Shown here: in pieces, positions 1 through 8,314 of the stretch
Layout of the letters: each line of letters begins with the position of its first letter
Position numbering within the stretch: the stretch's first letter is position 1
NCBI GenBank assembly: GCA_035574235.1
Contig: DATLZA010000151.1
Coordinates: 1 to 32,663 of the forward strand
DNA length: 32,663 nucleotides
DNA from: Planctomycetota bacterium
Lineage (GTDB): Bacteria; Planctomycetota; MHYJ01; JACPRB01
Direction: 5' to 3'
Made by a program: the position numbers and the translations under genes
Notes under the pieces: generated by a model
Database searches by the model: none
Seen by the model: the letters and a program-made list of their open reading frames with translations, nothing else
Told to the model about the DNA's origin: nothing

Positions 1-2
1 GG

Positions 3-131
3 CGCGACGCCGACGCGGCCGGGATCGCCGACGCGTGGGCCTCGGAAGCCGCCGGCTGGAGCGCGGAGGAGGCGCGGGCGCTCCGCCGGGCGTGCGAGGC
101 GCTCCGGGACGCGCGGCTCGTCCGCGCGTGA
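3..131 (+). CDS. C-terminal fragment of an unidentified protein (cut by window start)
   Basis: An open frame enters from the left edge and ends at TGA 129-131. The 42 visible residues are rich in Ala, Arg and Glu and end in an amphipathic-looking helix (EEARALRRACEALRDARLV). The third-position G/C bias of this frame matches the neighbouring genes. The stop lies directly against the stop of the convergent ParB-like gene (TAG at 134-132), which is typical of packed convergent ends and supports it being real. Too little is visible to name a family. Confidence 0.5.
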   Translation, partial: RDADAAGIADAWASEAAGWSAEEARALRRACEALRDARLVRA

Positions 132-1022
132 CTACTCGGCCAGGCGCGCCAGCTTCCGGGCCAGCGACCGCGCGGCCGCGCGGATCGCGGAGACGTTGCG
201 GCCCGGGAAGAACCGCCGGTACGCCAGAAGCTCGTCCGCCTTCTCGTTCCAGTGGTTGAGGATGTACGCCCAGTCCGAAAGCACCCGGTCCAGATCCTCC
301 GGCGGCTTGATCTTGCGGCCCTTGAGCATCTTGCGGGCCGTCTCGTCCACGCGCTCGGGCTCGATCAGCCGCCCGCGGACGACGTCGCGCCGGATCTTCT
401 CGCGCACCTCGGGGTCGGGGATGGAACGGACCTTCTTGGCGAGGGCGCTGATCTTGTGGACGGGCAGCTTGTGCTCCACGGCCGTGGCGACCATCTCCTT
501 GCCGCCGAACCGGTGCGCCTCCAGCGCCGTGCGGCCGGCGATCTTGCGGTCCCGGATGGCGCGCTGGACGGGCGCCTCCATCTCGAGCATGGACAGAAGG
601 TCGCGGATCCACGCCTCCGAGAGGCCCACGTAGCGCGACACGCGCCGCAGGGCCTCCGCCTCCGGGATCTTCTGCGAGACGAGGAGCCGCACCATGTTGT
701 GGAGGCCCTCGGCCTTTTCGATGTCGCTGAGCCCCTCGCGCTGGAAGTTTTCGGCCAGGGACTGAAGCGCCATCTCCTCGTCGGAAAGCTCCTCGACCTC
801 GACTTCGACCTTGTCCCAGCCGAGGTGCTTGAGCGCGGCCAGGCGGCGGTGGCCGTAGCAGAGCTCTACCTTGTCCCCTCTCATGCGGCCGCGCAGCGAA
901 CCCGGCCACAGGCCCGAGTGGCGGATCTCCTCGGCGAGCGCGCGGATGGACGCGGGGTCCATCTTCTTTCGGGCCTGGTACGGATTCGGCAGGACGTTCT
1001 TGATCGGAACGACGACTTTCAT
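132..1022 (-). CDS. ParB/RepB/Spo0J-family partition protein
   Basis: A 296-residue protein of the ParB family, whose members are DNA-binding CTPase clamps that load at centromere-like parS sites. Visible motifs are NPYQARKKMDP (residues 13-23, the start of the ParB N domain), GHRRLAALKHLG (57-68, corresponding to the GERRxxA box that binds nucleotide), ENFQREGLSDIEKAEGL (91-107, ParB box) and a helix-turn-helix around 124-145 (RRVSRYVGLSEAWIRDLL). The C-terminal half is charged and does not clearly resemble the usual dimerisation domain. I chose the ATG at 1022 because GGAGGAGGGG lies just upstream; an in-frame extension to 1079 would run back through the promoter. No parA adjoins it, so it may be an orphan ParB or Noc-like factor. 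It sits divergent from FHA-dnaA and about 2 kb from the oriC candidate, a usual place for parB. I found no TGTTTCACGTGAAACA-type parS site in the window. Confidence 0.88.
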   Translation of the reverse strand: MKVVVPIKNVLPNPYQARKKMDPASIRALAEEIRHSGLWPGSLRGRMRGDKVELCYGHRRLAALKHLGWDKVEVEVEELSDEEMALQSLAENFQREGLSDIEKAEGLHNMVRLLVSQKIPEAEALRRVSRYVGLSEAWIRDLLSMLEMEAPVQRAIRDRKIAGRTALEAHRFGGKEMVATAVEHKLPVHKISALAKKVRSIPDPEVREKIRRDVVRGRLIEPERVDETARKMLKGRKIKPPEDLDRVLSDWAYILNHWNEKADELLAYRRFFPGRNVSAIRAAARSLARKLARLAE

Positions 1023-1069
1023 GGAAACCCCTCCTCCCAGCGGCGGAACGGCGCGACGCGCCTGCAGGC

Positions 1070-1098
1070 GTTCTACCACACGCGGCTCGAGCTGTCAA
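1070..1098 (-). promoter_or_regulatory. Promoter of the parB-like gene
   Basis: On the minus strand, TTGACA (1098-1093) and TAGAAC (1075-1070) are separated by 17 bp. This is a perfect -35 and a 4/6 -10, and it leaves a leader of about 40 nt with a strong GGAGG-type ribosome site before the ATG at 1022. Confidence 0.65.
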
Positions 1099-1120
1099 AT
1101 TCGCGCGGGCGCCGCGCGGC

Positions 1121-1148
1121 TTGACAGTCGCGGATCGCGGGCTAGAAT
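1121..1148 (+). promoter_or_regulatory. Promoter of the FHA-dnaA operon
   Basis: TTGACA (1121-1126) and TAGAAT (1143-1148) are spaced 16 bp apart. The leader to the FHA start is about 100 nt. The -35 mirrors that of the divergent parB promoter: CTGTCAA (1092-1098) and TTGACAG (1121-1127) form an inverted repeat around a GC-rich imperfect palindrome (1103-1117). Confidence 0.7.
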
Positions 1149-1253
1149 ACTCGAGCTTTCGACGGCTGTGACGCGCGCGCGGGGGAGCGCGCGCGGCCCG
1201 CGGGTGGGGGAAGGCCACCGATCTCCGGCGACCGAGGGAGGGATCGTCCCGCC

Positions 1254-1760
1254 ATGGCGCGCTTGATCCTGGAGTCGGGAGGGGAGCGAAAGGAGATCCG
1301 GATCCGGGGCGCCGTGACCATCGGCCGCGCGCCCTCGGCGGACGTCTCGATCGATGACCGGACGCTCTCCCGGGAACACACGCGCGTCTACGGCGAGAAC
1401 GGCCGCTACTTCGTCCGCGACCTCGAAAGCAAGAACGGCACGTACCTCAACGGCGAACTCATCCGCCGGCCGGAGGCGCTCAAGCCGGGCGACCGCATCC
1501 GGATCGGACCGGCCACCTTCGTCTTCGCCGCCGATCCGGACGATCCTCCGCCGCCTTCCGCTCCCGTTCCGGCGACCGAGGGCCGCCCCTCCGCCGCTCC
1601 GGCGCCCGCTCCGCGGCCCCGGCCCCGCGCGGAATCCGGAGCGGCGGCCGACGCCGCCGCGGCGATCCTGGCCCGGATCGCGCTTTTCGGAATCGCCGCC
1701 GCCACCGCGTGGTTCTCCAAGGATTTCTTCGCCCGGCTCCTGGAGCGGATCCCGACATGA
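1254..1760 (+). CDS. FHA-domain protein with C-terminal membrane anchor
   Basis: A 168-residue protein. Residues 1-93 are a forkhead-associated domain, a phosphothreonine-peptide binding module. The conserved positions are all present: GR at 24-25, SREH at 39-42, KNGT at 60-63 and the following N66. Residues 94-130 are a Pro/Ala-rich linker. Residues about 134-154 (AAAAILARIALFGIAAATAW) form one hydrophobic helix close to the C-terminus, so the protein should be tail-anchored with the FHA domain in the cytoplasm. A GGGAGGG purine tract lies about 14 nt before the ATG. Its TGA overlaps the dnaA ATG (ATGA, 1757-1760), so it is translationally coupled to the replication initiator. The family fit is firm. 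The partner is unknown; a Ser/Thr-kinase substrate is the natural inference, but no kinase gene is in the window. Confidence 0.9.
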   Translation: MARLILESGGERKEIRIRGAVTIGRAPSADVSIDDRTLSREHTRVYGENGRYFVRDLESKNGTYLNGELIRRPEALKPGDRIRIGPATFVFAADPDDPPPPSAPVPATEGRPSAAPAPAPRPRPRAESGAAADAAAAILARIALFGIAAATAWFSKDFFARLLERIPT

Positions 1761-3130
1761 CTTCCCTCGACCTTAAGGACAAGGAGCGGATCCTCTCGTT
1801 CCTCGAGTCCCGGCTCGAGGGGAAGATCTATGACACCTGGTGCCGCTCTCTCCAAATCGAGGCCGTCAACGAGCGCCAGGTGCGGGTGCCGGCGGCCAAC
1901 CCCTTCTACCGCGACTGGCTTGAGAAGCTCCTGCGCAAGCCCCTCGAGGACGCCTTCCAGCACCTCTTCGGACAGGTTCCGGAAATCGTCTTCCAGGTGG
2001 CGCCCTCCTTCGCGCCGCCCGACCCGCGACCGGCGGAGCCTTCGGGCTGGACGAAATCCGCCGGGCCGGCCCCGGACCGCGTCGAGCCGCCGCGGCCGCC
2101 GGCCCCCGATTTCCCCTTCAATCCCGCCTACACCTTCGAGAACTTCATCGAGGGACCGTCGAACCGCATGGCCTACGCGGCCGCCGTGGCCGTGAGCGAG
2201 AACCCCGGAACGCTGTACAACCCCCTCTTCATCCACGGAGGCGTCGGACTCGGCAAGACGCATCTCCTCCAGGCGATCTGCCACGCGATCCTCATGCGCA
2301 ACGCGGCGGCGAAGGTCGTGTACCTCTCGTGCGAAGACTTCGTCAACGGGTACATCTACGCGCTTCAGAAACGGGAGCTTGAAGCCTTCCGCTCGCGCTA
2401 CCGGAACGCCGACGTGCTCGTCGTGGACGACATCCATTTCCTGGCCGACAAAGAGGGCAGCCAGGAGGAGTTCTTCCACACCTTCAACGCGCTGCACCTT
2501 GGAGGCAAGCAGGTGATCCTCTCGAGCGACCAGCCGGCCCAGGACATCCGCGCCCTCAAGCAGCAGCTGCTCTCCCGCTTCCGCTCCGGCTTCGAGGTCA
2601 AGATCATGGCCCCGACGTACGAGACCCGCCTGGCCATCCTGCGCCGGAAGGCAGACACCCGGGCGAAAGACGTGCCCCAGGACGTGCTCGGATACATCGC
2701 GTCGGCCGTGGAAACGAATATCCGGGAGCTGGAGGGAGCGCTCACCAAGGTCCTCGGGTACGCCTCCCTCTCCAAACGCCCCGTCACGGTGGACCTGGCC
2801 AAGGAAGTGCTGCGCGACACGACGCCCCCGGCGGCCTCGCCCTTGTCGGTCGCCGAGATCCAGCAGGTCGTCGCCCGCTACTTCAACCGCAAGGTTTCGG
2901 ACCTCCAGTCCCGCCGCTGGACGAAATCGACATCCCTCGTCCGCCAGATCTGCATCTATCTCTGCCGGAAGCTTACGACCGCGTCTCTGGAAGAACTGGG
3001 CAACCAGTTCGGCGGCAAGGACCATACCACGATGCTCTACTCCGTGCGCAAGGTCGAAAGACTCATCGCGCACGACGCCGCCGTCCGCGCCGACGTAGAT
3101 CGGCTCACGCGCGAGCTTCGCCGCCCATAA
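1757..3130 (+). CDS. dnaA: Chromosomal replication initiator DnaA
   Basis: A 457-residue AAA+ ATPase that binds DnaA boxes at oriC and opens the duplex; the length is typical. Domain I spans residues 1-80 and a Pro-rich domain II spans about 85-120. Domain III starts near TFENFIEGPSNRMAYAAA, with Walker A GGVGLGKTH (161-169), Walker B VLVVDDIHF (220-228), sensor 1 around VILSSDQP, box VII LLSRFRSGF with its arginine-finger region, and sensor 2 NIRELEGAL (321-329). Domain IV carries the signature FGGKDHTTMLYSVRK (418-432). The ATG at 1757 overlaps the stop of the FHA gene; an upstream in-frame start at 1709 would lie inside that gene and adds residues unlike DnaA. The AT-rich gap immediately downstream is the oriC candidate. 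None of the usual neighbours (dnaN, recF, gyrB, rpmH) is present. Confidence 0.98.
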   Translation: MTSLDLKDKERILSFLESRLEGKIYDTWCRSLQIEAVNERQVRVPAANPFYRDWLEKLLRKPLEDAFQHLFGQVPEIVFQVAPSFAPPDPRPAEPSGWTKSAGPAPDRVEPPRPPAPDFPFNPAYTFENFIEGPSNRMAYAAAVAVSENPGTLYNPLFIHGGVGLGKTHLLQAICHAILMRNAAAKVVYLSCEDFVNGYIYALQKRELEAFRSRYRNADVLVVDDIHFLADKEGSQEEFFHTFNALHLGGKQVILSSDQPAQDIRALKQQLLSRFRSGFEVKIMAPTYETRLAILRRKADTRAKDVPQDVLGYIASAVETNIRELEGALTKVLGYASLSKRPVTVDLAKEVLRDTTPPAASPLSVAEIQQVVARYFNRKVSDLQSRRWTKSTSLVRQICIYLCRKLTTASLEELGNQFGGKDHTTMLYSVRKVERLIAHDAAVRADVDRLTRELRRP

Positions 3131-3375
3131 TACCGAGCGCCACCACCCGCCCAAGTCGGCCCGCCGCGCGATCGCTTTAATGTTAGCTGAGTGTTCGATC
3201 TAACAATCCAATCCACCGCCGGAAAGGATTGTGGAAACTCAACATCCTCTACCAAACCGCTTCCGAGAATATCCAACACCTTCCCAACCCCATCCACACT
3301 TTACCCACGATCCTACACAGTACGCGGACGGTAAAAGTCCTTGCTTACAAATCACTTACTAAACCCATTAACAAA

Positions 3376-3384
3376 ATATCCACA
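3376..3384 (+). promoter_or_regulatory. Best DnaA-box match
   Basis: ATATCCACA differs from the TTATCCACA consensus only at the first base. It is embedded in the most AT-rich part of the oriC candidate and lies 2 bp before a perfect 12-bp palindrome. Confidence 0.6.
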
Positions 3385-3386
3385 AA

Positions 3387-3408
3387 AGAGACGTCTCTGA
3401 AGAAGAAG
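3387..3408 (+). repeat. Palindrome followed by AAG triplet ladder in the oriC candidate
   Basis: AGAGACGTCTCT (3387-3398) is a perfect palindrome. After one base it is followed by three AAG triplets (3400-3408). A DnaA box followed by tandem A/G-type triplets resembles the DnaA-trio unwinding element known from Bacillus oriC. Functional equivalence is inferred. Confidence 0.4.
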
Positions 3409-3457
3409 ATGGGGTCTTTAGAGATAAGAAGTCTTTCTTACGTAAGGGAGAGACACG

Positions 3458-4213
3458 CTACGGCTTGCAGCGTTTGCAGGGTGTCTTTCCGGCGTCACGC
3501 GCGTGCCACTTGCTCTCGTAGTAGATCCGGTCATCCTCCGAGAGCTTTTGCGCCAGGCTGCAATACGAGAGATGGAAGTACCGAGTATGGGCCGCCGAGA
3601 TGTACTCGGCGAGGGCGCCGCGGGACATGTATTCATCGATCGGAAGTTCGAAGGCCTTGAGGGCTTCATCCTCCCGCGCGAAGATCTGGATGAAGGCGGT
3701 AAGACCGAGGCGCTGCAGGACGAACCGGGCATCGGGGGTAAGACCGAAGAACTTCATGTCCCCGCCTCGGGCGCGAGCCTCGTCGACGTAGGCGAGCAGG
3801 CCGGACACTCCCGAGCTGTCGAGGAAGACGAGCCGCGTACAGTCGAGGGCGATGCGGGCGAACCCCCGGTTCATCAGCCGCTCGAAGACCCGGGTGACGG
3901 CATCGAGCTTGCTCCCGTCGAGCCGCCCATCCAGGACGACGATCGCGACCCCGCCGGCGTCGCGAAGATCCAGTCGGAGAACGCGCTTCTCGCCCCGGCC
4001 GATGCGCTGCTCCTCGAGAATCTCGCGGATCGTGGCGCGGTCGAGAACCTTGCGTTCGACGAGAATGTCCCCGAGTCGCGGCGCGCTGCGGCGGCGCTCG
4101 AGCGCGGCCCGCTGGACGGCAAGAGCCTCGTCGATGACCTCGGGGGGCGCGAGGTTCTTCCGGACGAGAAGCTCCCCGATCTTGTGGTACGTCTCACGGA
4201 CTTTGCGCGGCAT
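3458..4213 (-). CDS. MshEN-like / STAS / Ada-like zinc-site fusion protein
   Basis: A 251-residue protein in three parts. Residues 10-70 hold two copies of a helical pattern (KIGELLVRKNLAPPEVIDEALAVQ and LGDILVERKVLDRATIREILEEQ) like the MshEN / type II secretion ATPase N-domain. Residues about 76-190 are a STAS (anti-anti-sigma) domain with LDSSG at 131-135, where Ser is the normal phosphorylation target. Residues 212-251 resemble the Ada metal-binding module: HxxxC (H214, C218), an A..G..PC spacing, and CKRC (C246, C249). The ATG at 4213 has GGAG 7 nt upstream. Its own promoter is visible. It probably acts in the cytoplasm as a phospho-switch in a partner-switching pathway, but no anti-sigma kinase is nearby. 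The domain calls are good; the combination is unusual. Confidence 0.85.
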   Translation of the reverse strand: MPRKVRETYHKIGELLVRKNLAPPEVIDEALAVQRAALERRRSAPRLGDILVERKVLDRATIREILEEQRIGRGEKRVLRLDLRDAGGVAIVVLDGRLDGSKLDAVTRVFERLMNRGFARIALDCTRLVFLDSSGVSGLLAYVDEARARGGDMKFFGLTPDARFVLQRLGLTAFIQIFAREDEALKAFELPIDEYMSRGALAEYISAAHTRYFHLSYCSLAQKLSEDDRIYYESKWHARDAGKTPCKRCKP

Positions 4214-4236
4214 CGTTGGGCTCCAGCGTACGACTA

Positions 4237-4266
4237 ATTATACACTGCGGGGAGGCCGGCTCCCAA
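4237..4266 (-). promoter_or_regulatory. Promoter of the STAS fusion gene
   Basis: On the minus strand, TTGGGA (4266-4261), an 18-bp spacer and a perfect TATAAT (4242-4237). This gives a leader of about 17 nt carrying the GGAG ribosome site. Confidence 0.6.
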
Positions 4267-4287
4267 GCGGACTTCCGCCCGCCGCGG

Positions 4288-6436
4288 TCAGTCCCGTTCA
4301 AGTTCGACCAGCCGGGTCTGGCCGTAGAGAAGCGTGGTGAGCGTCAGGCGTCGCGCCCCAGCGGCCAGCTCCCGGAAGTGCGCGAGGTCGCGCACCGCCA
4401 CGTCGTTCACCCGGAGGATCACCGACAGGGGCGCGAGTTTGGCGACATCCGCGCGGCTCCCGGACTCCACCCGCGCGACGACCACGCCTCCGGTTCCGGC
4501 GTCGAGCTTGTAGAAGTACCGCACCTCGTAGGTGAGCTCCTTGACGGTCAGGCCGAGCGCGTCGTCGCGGTAGCGCTCGGCGGTTTCGTAGTCCGTCGGC
4601 GCGTACTCCAGCTTCAGCTCCACGCGGCGCTTTTCGCGGCCGCGGAGAAACTCGAGAGTCACCTTGCGGTCGGGTCCGATTTCCGTCAGAAGCGACGTCA
4701 GGTAGTTCCGCGCCGGCCGCCACGGCGGCGCGGTCTCCCGTCCCGGCAGGCGCGCGAACCGCGCGAAGGGCGGCGCGAAGCGGTCGGGCTCGGCCACCAG
4801 GTCGCGCGGCACGGCATCGCCCTCCGGCTGGACGGCCAGGAGAACGTCCTCGACCCGCAGCCCGGCGCGCTCCGCGGGAGAGCCGGGGTAGATATCGGTG
4901 ACGACGAGCCCGCGGCGCCCGTCGTTGGTGAGATCCCGCGCGCGGATCCCGAGCGCGTCGGCCAGCTCCCGGGTCATTTCCTGGAATTCGACGCCCAGCC
5001 AGACGCGCCGCCCGGCCTCGCGGCGGGACATGGGCACGGCCCGGGGGTCGAAGTGCGGCGCCGGTTCGGCGAGCACGCCCGCGATTTCGGAGAAGAACAG
5101 GAGTCGGCGCAGGTGCTCCGCCGTGAATCGCCCGCGGACGTCCGGACCGCCGCCCGCTTCGTCGAAATCCTCCGCAGGCCTGTCCACCGTGGAGCAGCCG
5201 ATGACGCGCCCCTCGAGGTCCAGGAGAAACGATCCCGGGCGGATGCGGCGGCGCGGCTGGAGCCGCGGGGCGCCGCCGAGCCCCCGCTCGAGGCGGAAGA
5301 GGCGATTGGGTTCCAGCCGATAGCGGGCGTGCCCGAAGCGGTCCTCGACGGCCGCGGCGAAAAAGAGACGCCCGGGCGGGGGCGGGAGGGCGTCGCGGGC
5401 GACGCCGGGACGGGTGGCCAGCCCGTCGGCGCGCGCGAGGAATCCCCCGAACTCCCGGAATGACCCGAGGAACGCGACAGGGTACGAGCGGCCGCCTTCG
5501 GAGACACGGAGCTCCTCGATCTTCCGGACGGCGTCCCGCGGGAGGTCCTCCGGAACGAAAAGCGTGCCGCGCTCGTCGAGCGTGACGCCGAAGAAGACGG
5601 CCCGCCCGGAACGGGTCTCGTCGGACATCGCGGAGCGGCGATCCGGCGGAGCCTCCAGGCGGAACGAGGCCTCGATGCGTTTGATGACCGAGGGAAGCGC
5701 CTGGCGCAGGGCGTCGGCCCGGCGTTCCAGGTCTTCGACGCGCGGGTCGGCCAGGAGGGCGGGACCGAGGAACGAGCTGCGGCCGTCCGGCCGGACCCAC
5801 AGGTAGTGATCAAGGGCGACGCCGACGGGCGTGCCGTGGCGGTCGGAGACGACGGAGCCGGGCCGCAGCAGGTCGATGCAGAACCATCCTTCTGTGGGGA
5901 CGAGGGGCGCGTTCGTCTGGATGTAGGGGCTGACGTTCAGGTGCCAGCGTCCGTCCACGCGTTCGGCGAAGGTGACGTGGAAGCGCTCGCCGAGAGCGGG
6001 GGCGCGCCAGGGCCCGAACGTCAGGGGCGTCAGGGGCCGGGGATCGGCGGGGCGGAGCAGGAGGAAGTCATGGTCCAGCCCGACGCCGGCGGGCCGGGCG
6101 GAGAAGCGGGTCCCTGTGGCGTCCACGGCGTCGATGCGCACGAGGTCCCCTTCGCGCAGGCCGCGGTCGTGGGTCAGGATGAGGTCCGGGGCGACGGCGA
6201 CGCCCCAGGCTTCCAGGGGGAGTCCCTGCTCGGCGGCCTCGTAGGCGGCGCGGAGCTCGGGGTCGGGCGGATCCTCCTCGAGCTCCGCTTTCTCGATGCG
6301 GGTCCGTTTGCGGACGGCGATTTCGAGGGCGACAAAGGAGGGGTGGACGGCGGCGTGGGCGCGGCGGACGGCCTCTTCCTCGTCCGGGGCGGGTCCGGCC
6401 GCCTGCGCGGCCAGCGCGAGGAGGGCGGCGAGCGCG

Positions 6437-6444
<8 letters not shown>
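4288..6444 (-). CDS. Tandem degenerate HtrA-like (pseudoprotease) protein with two PDZ domains
   Basis: A 718-residue exported protein with a signal peptide at 1-17 (ALAALLALAAQAAG). Residues about 30-215 follow the trypsin/HtrA fold order: GVAVAPDLILTHD (81-93), GLDHDFLLLRP (122-132), RPGSVVSDRHGTPVGVA (194-210). Compared with the intact neighbour, the catalytic GNSGG is replaced by GSVVS. Residues about 280-420 repeat the pattern: GVTLDERGTLFVPEDL (286-301), FLGSFREFGGFLARAD, RPGSFLLDLEGRVIG (402-416). Here the His, Asp and Ser positions all look substituted. Two PDZ domains follow (about 480-545 with GLVVTDIYPGSPAERAGL, and about 630-700). The ATG at 6444 overlaps the upstream htrA stop by 8 nt (6437-6444), so expression is coupled. 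It is probably a periplasmic scaffold or regulatory partner of the active protease. The alignment was made by eye, so residue equivalences are inferred. Confidence 0.75.
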
Positions 6445-7780
<1,336 letters not shown>

Positions 7781-7788
7781 TCTCATCG

Positions 7789-7817
7789 ATTTTGGCTCGG
7801 GGCGCCCGAGGTGTCAA
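7789..7817 (-). promoter_or_regulatory. Promoter of the htrA-pseudoprotease operon (apparently leaderless)
   Basis: On the minus strand, TTGACA (7817-7812), a 17-bp spacer and CAAAAT (7794-7789). Eight bases separate the -10 from the ATG at 7780, so transcription should begin at or within a base or two of the start codon. Confidence 0.6.
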
Positions 7818-7897
7818 CGCGCGGGCGGAAGATTTCGCGCGCCGCGGGGGCGGCGGAAGCGTATCATCGGCGGAAGCTTTTTAGGGGAGGGACGGCG

Positions 7898-8263
7898 ATG
7901 CGCGCAGGGTTCGTGGCGGCGTTCCTGGCGGCGGGCGTTGGGGCGTGGGCGCAGGGCGCCTCGAAGGACGACAAGCCCAGGACGATCAAGGACGTGATGG
8001 CCTTCCACAAGGGGAAGGACTCGTTCCTGAACAAGATCCTGGCGGGGAAGGGGACGGACGAGGATCACCGGAAGCTCGTGACGTATTACGAGGTCATGGC
8101 CGCGCTCAAGCCTCCGCAGGGGGACGAGAAGAGCTGGAAGGAGAAGACGGAGGCGCTTCTGGCGGCGGCGCGCGACGTGGCCGCGAAGAAGGACGGGGCG
8201 ATCGAGCGGCTGCGCAAGGCGAGCGACTGCAAGTCCTGCCACGGCCCGCACAAGCCCAAGTAG
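7898..8263 (+). CDS. Small periplasmic cytochrome c, class II-like
   Basis: A 121-residue protein. The signal peptide ends about residue 19 (VGAWAQG). The mature part is helical and Lys-rich, and a single heme-binding motif CKSCH (111-115) lies near the C-terminus. That position is characteristic of cytochrome c'-type four-helix bundles, in contrast to class I cytochromes with an N-terminal CXXCH. I see no obvious distal Met ligand; His in GPHKPK is too close to be a likely axial ligand. AGGGGAGGG lies about 8 nt before the ATG at 7898. It is divergent from htrA and followed by the phosphate-uptake genes, which have their own promoter. An electron-transfer or gas-binding role is possible; the redox partner is unknown. 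Confidence 0.75.
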   Translation: MRAGFVAAFLAAGVGAWAQGASKDDKPRTIKDVMAFHKGKDSFLNKILAGKGTDEDHRKLVTYYEVMAALKPPQGDEKSWKEKTEALLAAARDVAAKKDGAIERLRKASDCKSCHGPHKPK

Positions 8264-8275
8264 CCGCCGTTCCGG

Positions 8276-8305
8276 TTGACACGCGCGCGCGGCCTTTGCT
8301 CTAAT
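8276..8305 (+). promoter_or_regulatory. Promoter of the DUF47-pit operon (apparently leaderless)
   Basis: TTGACA (8276-8281), an 18-bp spacer and TCTAAT (8300-8305, 5/6). Only nine bases, with no purine-rich ribosome site, lie between the -10 and the ATG at 8315. Confidence 0.6.
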
Positions 8306-8314
8306 ACGCGCGCC

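Larger units (their letters stand above)
3131..3457. other. Candidate chromosomal origin of replication (oriC)
   Basis: This 327-bp gene-free stretch between dnaA and the convergent STAS gene turns AT-rich from about 3175, in sharp contrast to the surroundings. It is strongly G-poor on the plus strand from 3240 to 3390. It contains DnaA-box-like 9-mers related to TTATCCACA: 3376-3384 (8/9), 3290-3298 (7/9), 3301-3309 (7/9) and, inverted, 3230-3238 (7/9). Several weaker ATCC(A/T) repeats have the same orientation. It also holds TGTTAG/CTAACA arms at 3181-3186 and 3200-3205, a 12-bp palindrome at 3387-3398, three AAG triplets at 3400-3408, a TAAGAA/TTCTTA hairpin at 3425-3440 and CTTACGTAAG at 3437-3446. 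Position and composition are what is expected of oriC. The box matches are not perfect, so this remains an inference. Confidence 0.72.

Noticed and set aside
1406-3154. Long minus-strand open frame across FHA and dnaA
   Set aside because: It lies fully antisense to two certain genes, has no domain pattern, and results from the GC bias that removes stop codons in other frames.
3229-3660. Plus-strand open frame starting in the oriC candidate
   Set aside because: Composition changes midway from AT-rich to Arg-rich, it runs antisense into the STAS gene and has no ribosome site.
1-4300. Canonical parS site near parB and dnaA
   Set aside because: I searched by eye for TGTTTCACGTGAAACA and close variants and saw none; short palindromes in the oriC candidate do not match.
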